This document shows positions 58,662 through 64,000 of a DNA stretch of 64,000 bases, in pieces. Source of the DNA: Anaerolineales bacterium (lineage in GTDB: Bacteria; Chloroflexota; Anaerolineae; Anaerolineales; Villigracilaceae). Below the pieces are notes generated by a model. That model had not been told where the DNA came from. It was given only the letters and a program-made list of their open reading frames with translations, and searched no databases. A program made the position numbers and the translations under genes. The stretch lies in the NCBI GenBank assembly GCA_014860745.1, contig JACZJC010000052.1:1-64000 (forward strand). The letters run 5' to 3'. Each line of letters opens with the position of its first letter. Positions within the stretch are counted from its first letter, which is position 1.

Positions 58662-59570
58662 TTAATTCCCGGTTTCCGCACAGCGGAAGCCGCGGCTCAG
58701 CCCGGCGGATTGGGGTTCATGCCGGTAACGGGCGGTGACCATGATCTCATTCTTGTCTTCATTGTAGGAGCCGCTGCGCAGGGAATGTTCTGTGCCGTTT
58801 TCCGGGCCGCTGGGGTTTGCGTACGGTGTGGCCAAATAGTATTCGGGATCGTACCAATCGGCGACCCACTCACGGGCATTTCCAGACATGTTCAATGCAC
58901 CATACGGACTCGCGCCCAACGGATAGCGATATATCGAAACTGTCTCATGGATCATGCTGTCGGCGAAATTCACGAGGCGCGGATTTGGAACTTCATTTCC
59001 CCAGGGATATTTTCTTCCATCCGTTCCGCGCGCGGCTTTTTCCCATTCCGCTTCGGTCGGCAAACGCCTGCCGGCCCATTGACAATACGCATTCGCCTGG
59101 TCCCAAGTGACGTAGGTGACGGGGTGATTCCGATAGACCCAATTCTGATAATTGATATTGTCGGAAACCAATTCCGTGCATCCGCCTGCCTGAATGCACC
59201 TGATATACATGGAATTGCTCACCTCATATTTATCCATCCAAAATGCATCAAGGTAGACGACATGCTGGGGGGAATCGGCGTTCTTGCGGACGAGTCCCTT
59301 GCCCATCAAAAACTCACCTTCGGGCACATAGACCTGCGCCATTCCATCCGCTGTGGATGTCTTCTTGTCAATCGGTGTGAAAGGCGACTTTCTACCCAAA
59401 TTGAGGGATGCAATATCAAAGCGGACCTTTTCCAGGGTCAGGGTTCCTTTTTTATAAGATTCGATAAAACGAATGGGAACATCCAAATTTAATACAATAA
59501 TTGTTGTGATCGACACGAGAATAATCAGAGCAATTGCGATATATGGTTTTTTAGTTCTAAATATATTCAT
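58662..59570 (-). CDS. Membrane-anchored SUMF1-domain protein
   Basis: This 302-residue protein has an N-terminal membrane anchor (IAIALIILVSITTIIVLNL) and an extracytoplasmic SUMF1/FGE-sulfatase domain (about 85-300): VPEGEFLMG, HVVYLDAFWMDKYEVSNSMY, HPVTYVTWDQANAYCQWAGRRLPTEAEWEKAARG and LSRGFRCAE. True formylglycine-generating enzymes have two Cys in CYRYRC; here the site reads TARYRH, so copper-dependent FGE activity is unlikely. No sulfatase gene is nearby. TAGAAT-N7-ATG and the lack of a ribosome binding site suggest a leaderless start. Function unknown; it may act on or bind exported proteins. Confidence 0.85.
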   Translation of the reverse strand: MNIFRTKKPYIAIALIILVSITTIIVLNLDVPIRFIESYKKGTLTLEKVRFDIASLNLGRKSPFTPIDKKTSTADGMAQVYVPEGEFLMGKGLVRKNADSPQHVVYLDAFWMDKYEVSNSMYIRCIQAGGCTELVSDNINYQNWVYRNHPVTYVTWDQANAYCQWAGRRLPTEAEWEKAARGTDGRKYPWGNEVPNPRLVNFADSMIHETVSIYRYPLGASPYGALNMSGNAREWVADWYDPEYYLATPYANPSGPENGTEHSLRSGSYNEDKNEIMVTARYRHEPQSAGLSRGFRCAETGN

Positions 59571-59664
59571 GAGAATGATTCTAGCAGGAATTTCCTCATC
59601 TCACCATAAAAGAGTTGCTCCCATGTTTTATTAACGATATTGTACAATGAATGCGGAGACAATT

Positions 59665-60204
59665 ATGCGAGCATTCATTAACCAACCAAAACGAATTCCA
59701 CTCATTCTCAAACTTGGTATTTGGGTCTCTGAAAAAGTGACTGGCAAGACCATGCTCCCCGCGCGGATTTTGGCTTGGTACCCTAAAGCCGCGATTGGCT
59801 CAGGCATCATGGAATTTCTCGTTGCACACGAAGATGGACAGATGACTCGGCGTATGCTCAAACTCATCCGTATGACTGCTTCGCACGCAGCGGCTTGTCC
59901 ATTTTGTATTGACATGAATTCGTACGAACATCGTCAATATGGAATCACCGACGAAGAAGCTCAAGCTTTACATGGAGATATTGAAGAAATATCTTCGTTT
60001 TCAGAGCGTGAAAAACTGGCAATTACCTATACTCGCCTGATCTCTTCCACCCCGTTGAAATTCCACCCGGATATTGTTGAAAAAGTAAAAGCCGCCTTCA
60101 CCGAACGCGAATTCGTCATTCTCGTCAGCACCGCGGCCCAGGTCAATTACTGGGCACGATTAATTCAGGCGCTGGGAATTCCACCAGTGGGGTTTGGGGA
60201 ATAA
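59665..60204 (+). CDS. Carboxymuconolactone decarboxylase/AhpD-like protein
   Basis: This protein of about 179 residues is all-helical. ASHAAACPFCIDMNSYEHR resembles the CMD/AhpD active site, which normally reads ExxCxxC-x3-H; here the spacing gives one clear Cys (PFC) plus a preceding Cys (AAC), with His further on. REKLAITYTRLISSTP and TEREFVILVSTAAQVNYWARLIQALGIPP are typical of the family. Members act as peroxidase partners or lactone decarboxylases. GGAG seven bases before ATG 59665 is better than the track ATG 59647. It stands alone and ends at a terminator. Confidence 0.85.
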   Translation: MRAFINQPKRIPLILKLGIWVSEKVTGKTMLPARILAWYPKAAIGSGIMEFLVAHEDGQMTRRMLKLIRMTASHAAACPFCIDMNSYEHRQYGITDEEAQALHGDIEEISSFSEREKLAITYTRLISSTPLKFHPDIVEKVKAAFTEREFVILVSTAAQVNYWARLIQALGIPPVGFGE

Positions 60205-60206
60205 AA

Positions 60207-60247
60207 AAAGCCCTCCAAAGCCGTTTTCGACTTCAGAGGTCTTTTTT
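60207..60247. terminator. Imperfect bidirectional terminator
   Basis: AGCCCTCCAAAGCCG and CGACTTCAGAGGTCT form an imperfect stem (several G-U or mismatched pairs) around TTTT, with A-run before and T-run after. It lies right after the CMD gene and 65 bases before the etfA stop. Confidence 0.55.
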
Positions 60248-60311
60248 GACGATGGACGATTGACCATAGATTACGGTCAGTCGTCCGCGGTCAATGGTCG
60301 GTTCTTCGCTC

Positions 60312-61325
60312 TTACTTCCCCAATTTCTTCTTCATCGCCTCAGTCAGTGCAGGGACGATCTGGAACAGGTCACCGACCACGCCGTAGCGGGCTTGCTTGA
60401 AAATGGGGGCGTCAGCATCCTTGTTGATCGCCACAATCACCTTGGCATTGCGCATACCAACGAGATGTTGAATCGCGCCAGAGATACCGCAGGCGATGTA
60501 CAAATCAGGGGCGACAACTTTGCCAGTCTGTCCGACCTGGTGGGCATATGTGATGTAGCCACCGTCCACAGCTGCTCGAGAGGCACCAACAGCGCCGCCA
60601 AGTAATTTTGCCAAATCAGTGACTAATGCAAAGCCTTGCTGGGCGCGCCATACTTCGGCTTGCTTTTCGTCCATGCCATTAGGCGGGGTAAGGGACGGGT
60701 TGTTCGAAACGCCGCGTCCGCCAGAGACGATGATGCCTGCGTCGCCCAGGTTGACGGCGCTTTCAGAGGCAGAGTAGCCTTCGACGGTTGATTTCGCTTC
60801 ACCCGCCGCGGCAACTTTGGTGATGGTCCCGCTCTTGCCTGCTTCATGGTTCGGTTTCGGGAAAGCGCGTCCACGGATGGTTGCCATGATGGGCTTGCCG
60901 GAGCACACGGTCTTTTCCAAAACTTTGCCTTCGTAAATGGGGCGGGTGGCAACGAACGAATCGCCGTTTGCTTCCAAGGCTGAAACATCGGTGAGCACGC
61001 CGGTATTCAAATCCACCGCCGCCATCGCGGCCATTTCACGGGTGCGGGCGGTTGTCGGAAACAGGATCAGGTTCGGGTTATGAGAAGCGGCGAGCGCGGA
61101 GAGGGTGGAGGCATACGTCTCAGCGCGATAATCTCCCAGCGTGGAATCATCCGCAACGAGGACTTCATCCGCGCCATATTCCAATGCAGTTTTCGCAACA
61201 TCATCAACCTTGGATCCAAATACCACGGCGACCGCTGTGCCAAAACTTTTTGCGAGACCAAGCGCTTCCCACGAAGAGGGCTGGATGTCGCCTTTGAAGT
61301 GGTCCACATAAACGAAGGTTTTCAT
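60312..61325 (-). CDS. etfA: Electron transfer flavoprotein subunit alpha
   Basis: This 337-residue FAD-binding subunit of ETF has an N-terminal adenine-nucleotide-alpha-hydrolase-like domain (about 1-190). The FAD domain shows SGGRGVS, AVGASRAAVDGGYI, VGQTGKVVAPDLYIACGISGAIQHLVGM and IVAINKDADAPIFKQARYGVVGDLFQIVP. It accepts electrons from acyl-CoA dehydrogenases. Its ATG overlaps the etfB stop (ATGA). A partner for re-oxidation could be the HdrD-like oxidoreductase at 49966. No acyl-CoA dehydrogenase gene is in the window. Confidence 0.96.
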   Translation of the reverse strand: MKTFVYVDHFKGDIQPSSWEALGLAKSFGTAVAVVFGSKVDDVAKTALEYGADEVLVADDSTLGDYRAETYASTLSALAASHNPNLILFPTTARTREMAAMAAVDLNTGVLTDVSALEANGDSFVATRPIYEGKVLEKTVCSGKPIMATIRGRAFPKPNHEAGKSGTITKVAAAGEAKSTVEGYSASESAVNLGDAGIIVSGGRGVSNNPSLTPPNGMDEKQAEVWRAQQGFALVTDLAKLLGGAVGASRAAVDGGYITYAHQVGQTGKVVAPDLYIACGISGAIQHLVGMRNAKVIVAINKDADAPIFKQARYGVVGDLFQIVPALTEAMKKKLGK

Positions 61326-62092
61326 AGCACTTTCTCCGCGATGATTTTATCGGCAAGTATTTCGGCGATCACGGCGGGGGTCTCGCCGGTGATCATTTCT
61401 GTGGTGGTTTCCTGAACGGGTGGGTTCATCAACTCGGTGCGCGTCACAACGGGCGCTGGCGCGGCGATTCCAAGATCGCTCAACGACCAAACTGGAATGT
61501 TCGCTTTCGAAGCTTTGCGAATTCCCATGAACGATGGGTAGCGCGGTTCGCCGATGCTTTGTACGACACTCAACACGGCAGGCAGATTTGCTTTCATGGA
61601 TTGTCTGCCTTCTTCGAGGACTCGTTCAACGGTCGCGCTTCCACCATCGACTTTGATCTGGCCAGCCAACCCAAGCATGGGCCACCCGAGGACTCTGGCT
61701 GTTTGCGCGGGAGTGAGTCCTGCGCCATTGTCGAGGGTCTGACGTCCGAACATGACCATGTCCGCGTCGCCGACTTTTTTGATCGCCGCCGCGAGGACTT
61801 TTGCCGCGCCGACGGTGTCGAGATCGTTCAGCGCCGGGTCCGAAACGAGGATGGCTTCATCCGCGCCCATGGCAAGCGCATGTTTGAGCGCTTCCTTCGC
61901 GGACTCGGGTCCGATGCACAAGGCTGTGACCGTCCCGCCCAGTGCTTCCTTTTGCTGAAGCGCGCCTTCAACCGCGTACTCGTCGAACGGGTTGATGACC
62001 AGCGGCGCGTCCCCCCATGAAACCTGCCCACCCTCGGCTTTCACTTTTGCTTCCGAGTCGGGTACTTGCTTGATACATGCGATGATTTTCAA
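61322..62092 (-). CDS. etfB: Electron transfer flavoprotein subunit beta
   Basis: This 256-residue AMP-binding subunit of ETF starts KIIACIKQVPDSEAKV. Family marks are DEYAVEGALQQKE, ALAMGADEAILVSD, GRQTLDNGAGLTPAQTARVLGWP and LPAVLSVVQSIGEPRYPSFMGIRKA. AAGGAG lies six bases before TTG 62092, which is the likely start; the ORF track begins 14 codons earlier without support. It is translationally coupled to etfA. A degenerate repeat lies upstream, so the promoter was not located. Confidence 0.95.
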   Translation of the reverse strand: MKIIACIKQVPDSEAKVKAEGGQVSWGDAPLVINPFDEYAVEGALQQKEALGGTVTALCIGPESAKEALKHALAMGADEAILVSDPALNDLDTVGAAKVLAAAIKKVGDADMVMFGRQTLDNGAGLTPAQTARVLGWPMLGLAGQIKVDGGSATVERVLEEGRQSMKANLPAVLSVVQSIGEPRYPSFMGIRKASKANIPVWSLSDLGIAAPAPVVTRTELMNPPVQETTTEMITGETPAVIAEILADKIIAEKVL

Positions 62093-62114
62093 GTTGTACT
62101 CCTTGTAGAAATTC

Positions 62115-62185
62115 TTTTTACCACGAGGGGTCACAAAGATTCACGTAGGTTCAATGCTTTTCCTTTGTGTTCCTTTGTGGTGTGA
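62115..62185. repeat. Interspersed repeat-like sequence before etfB
   Basis: On the minus strand CACCACAAAGGAACACAAAGG is followed by ATCTTTGTGACCCCTCGTGGT, so CACAAAG and CTTTGTG, ACCAC and GTGGT are mirrored. The word pattern is common in non-coding dispersed repeats of bacterial genomes. No gene fits. Confidence 0.35.
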
Positions 62186-62190
62186 TTTTT

Positions 62191-62478
62191 CTATCCTAAA
62201 TAAGCCATCACCACCAAAACATCCATTCCAATAACCGCCACAAGCCCGATCAGGCTAAAAATCTTCTGCTCCATTTCCCAGCGTTTGCGGTTCTGCAGCC
62301 TTTTCAAAAAGAAGTTCTTGAACGGGTAAGGGGTCTTCTCGTTGGTGAGGCTGTTATACAGGTCTTTGTAGTACTCGTCCGTTTTGAACCAAAGTTTATA
62401 ACTATTCGAGAGGAACAATAGACTAAAGAGCAGAAAGGCGATTACAAATCCAAGGGGAGGTTTTTCGAATGCGGGCAT
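62191..62478 (-). CDS. Small two-TM protein
   Basis: This 95-residue protein begins MPAFEKPPLGFVIAFLLFSLLFLSNSYKLWF, with one membrane segment, then a charged loop (KTDEYYKDLYNSLTNEKTPYPFKNFFLKRLQNRKRWEME) and a second segment FSLIGLVAVIGMDVLVVMAYL. Its ATG shares a base with the stop of the upstream gene (TAATG), so the track start at 62532 is not used. No family was recognised. It is co-transcribed with the unknown gene upstream of it. Confidence 0.65.
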   Translation of the reverse strand: MPAFEKPPLGFVIAFLLFSLLFLSNSYKLWFKTDEYYKDLYNSLTNEKTPYPFKNFFLKRLQNRKRWEMEQKIFSLIGLVAVIGMDVLVVMAYLG

Positions 62479-62837
62479 TATTTGAAACTGGATTTGCTGA
62501 TGATCTTTCCGGTTTTCAGGTCCAGGTCGCAAAACAGTGCATCCGTTGTGAATGTGGACAGGGTGAAATCTTCGTTCAATTTAATACGTGTGTACAGGGA
62601 GCGCAGGTCGGGTTTTTCCGCCTTCCAAACGACGACTCCGCTGGGATTGACCATATACAGGTTGGATTCATTGAAGGGGAAGCCGGTGTGACTTTCCAGC
62701 ACAATATTTCCATCGTTCGTTTGAATCGTTTTTTCGATTTGTGTAAAAAGGGGTTGGAGCGCCATAAATGTTTGTCCTTGCCATTGGGTCTGCCGCCAAT
62801 CCGAACTTCGGAGGGGAGGGCCGTTTGGGAATTTCAC
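62478..62837 (-). CDS. Hypothetical small protein
   Basis: This protein of 119 residues (GTG start) or 95 residues (ATG at 62765) has a beta-rich core: NIVLESHTGFPFNESNLYMVNPSGVVVWKAEKP, RIKLNEDFTLSTFTTDALFCDLDLKTGKIISKSS. The pattern VNPSGVVVWKAE and CDLDLKTGKII is like one or two blades of a PQQ/WD-type propeller. No signal peptide. AAAGG precedes the GTG closely and AAGGA lies further from the ATG, so the start is open. The stop overlaps the start of the next gene. Function unknown. Confidence 0.6.
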   Translation of the reverse strand: MKFPNGPPLRSSDWRQTQWQGQTFMALQPLFTQIEKTIQTNDGNIVLESHTGFPFNESNLYMVNPSGVVVWKAEKPDLRSLYTRIKLNEDFTLSTFTTDALFCDLDLKTGKIISKSSFK

Positions 62838-62910
62838 TACCTTTTGCTTGTGTATTATATCTCAATACCTGGATGCCTACCGAGCGGTAGGGAGTTTTCG
62901 GAAGTTGTTT

Positions 62911-62951
62911 AAATAAAAAAACCCGACGCGCCTCTCGGTGTGCGTCGGGTT
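62911..62951 (-). terminator. Terminator of the 38-residue small protein gene
   Basis: On the minus strand AACCCGACGC pairs with GCGTCGGGTT around a 12-base loop, followed by a run of seven T. It lies 22 bases after the stop of the small membrane-protein gene and supports that gene being real. Confidence 0.85.
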
Positions 62952-62972
62952 AGGGGATGGGGTGATCGTCCA

Positions 62973-63089
62973 TCATTTCTCTTGAACTCCCATGTTGCTG
63001 AGTTCATCCGGACTGAATTGGGAAACGAACAGGTCCGAACCAGCCAGAACAAGGAATAATATGGCGACCACTACTGCAAGAACGAACAT
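62973..63089 (-). CDS. 38-residue single-TM small protein
   Basis: This frame was too short for the ORF track. ATG at 63089 is preceded by AAAGGAG at ideal spacing and encodes MFVLAVVVAILFLVLAGSDLF, a single membrane helix, then a short polar tail ending SNMGVQEK before TGA (62973-62975). A Rho-independent terminator follows directly. Ribosome binding site, sensible protein and terminator together argue for a real gene, possibly a regulator or subunit of a membrane complex. No homologue was recalled. Confidence 0.7.
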   Translation of the reverse strand: MFVLAVVVAILFLVLAGSDLFVSQFSPDELSNMGVQEK

Positions 63090-63232
63090 GATGCAACTCC
63101 TTTCTTTGAACAATATAACGATTTTGCAGGTGAAAAGATACATCCCCTTTCAGTACTGTAATGGAACCACAATACAATTTTGAAAGGGATGGAATGCTGA
63201 CGAGAAGACAGTCCATTTTGTTCCCGCCCTTA

Positions 63233-63260
63233 TTGACATTCCAATTATTTGAGATAAAAT
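63233..63260 (+). promoter_or_regulatory. Promoter of tRNA-Leu
   Basis: TTGACA and TAAAAT are 16 bases apart, with the tRNA starting 22 bases after the -10 box. Confidence 0.75.
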
Positions 63261-63282
63261 ACATCCCGCCAGCAAAAGACAT

Positions 63283-63366
<84 letters not shown>

Positions 63367-63544
63367 CACTAAATGGGACCCGTTACGAGGGTCTCTTTTA
63401 TTTTCGGCCGCAAGTCGCATAAAACGGATGGGGGTGGTATAATTACACTATAAATAACAGCTTCTTTCATCTAATGCGGACACGAAGTTTCCCCCCATCT
63501 TCGTGTCTTTTTGTGCCAATTTGACGAATTTTTTCCACTATTAA

Positions 63545-64000
<456 letters not shown>

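Overview
The window reads as a chromosomal segment of a Gram-negative-like, probably anaerobic or facultative bacterium. The best guess is Chloroflexota, class Anaerolineae. This is inferred from many Thr/Pro-rich lipoproteins, a methylmalonyl-CoA mutase split without its B12 domain, menaquinone-type NrfHA, T-box and yybP-ykoY leaders, and palindromic intergenic repeats. No rRNA, CRISPR array or prophage was seen. A transposase tail touches the left edge, and gyrA runs off the right edge.

Layout. 0-11 kb: transposase tail, methyltransferase, htpG, a CUT1 sugar ABC transporter (binding protein and two permeases), several lipoproteins, then a manganese-type riboswitch leading into a lamin-tail / zinc-ribbon / amphi-Trp operon. 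11-14.6 kb: an AT-rich minus-strand island (VWA, HNH, small unknown protein, nucleotidyltransferase) that looks acquired and defence-like. 14.6-22.3 kb: methylmalonyl-CoA mutase, a MITE-like palindrome, and a five-gene operon in which a DUF2207 membrane protein with a Cys-Ala-repeat tail sits beside a radical SAM/SPASM enzyme and a cluster-less radical SAM paralogue. 22.3-31 kb: metallopeptidase with a duplicated remnant, phosphatase, methyltransferase, lepB, tRNA-Glu followed by an array of truncated tRNA copies, and T-box-controlled serS. 31-41 kb: three M42 peptidases with an S51-type peptidase, a Rad50/SbcC-like ATPase, a glycosyltransferase, and a copper module (DeoR-NosL fusion regulator plus PCu(A)C chaperone). 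41-53 kb: nrfHA with a CRP-type site, CRP-family regulator, phosphoribosyltransferase, priA, MEMO-like protein, a membrane FeS oxidoreductase and a LysR regulator. 53-60 kb: an exported sulfur/redox operon (14 haem motifs split by an in-frame TGA, then two lipoproteins with four rhodanese domains each) and a SUMF1-type membrane protein. 60-64 kb: etfBA, small proteins, tRNA-Leu and gyrA.

How genes may work together. EtfAB could pass acyl-CoA-derived electrons to the HdrD/DUF224-like membrane oxidoreductase and on to menaquinone, with NrfH oxidising menaquinol and NrfA reducing nitrite to ammonium. The CRP-family protein next door has the residues expected for the TGTGA-N6-TCACA site at nrfH. 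The multihaem/rhodanese operon suggests sulfane-sulfur chemistry outside the membrane. The radical SAM operon is the best candidate for an undescribed system: a membrane-anchored protein whose Cys-rich tail may be a modification substrate. All functional links are inferences from sequence read by eye; no searches were run.
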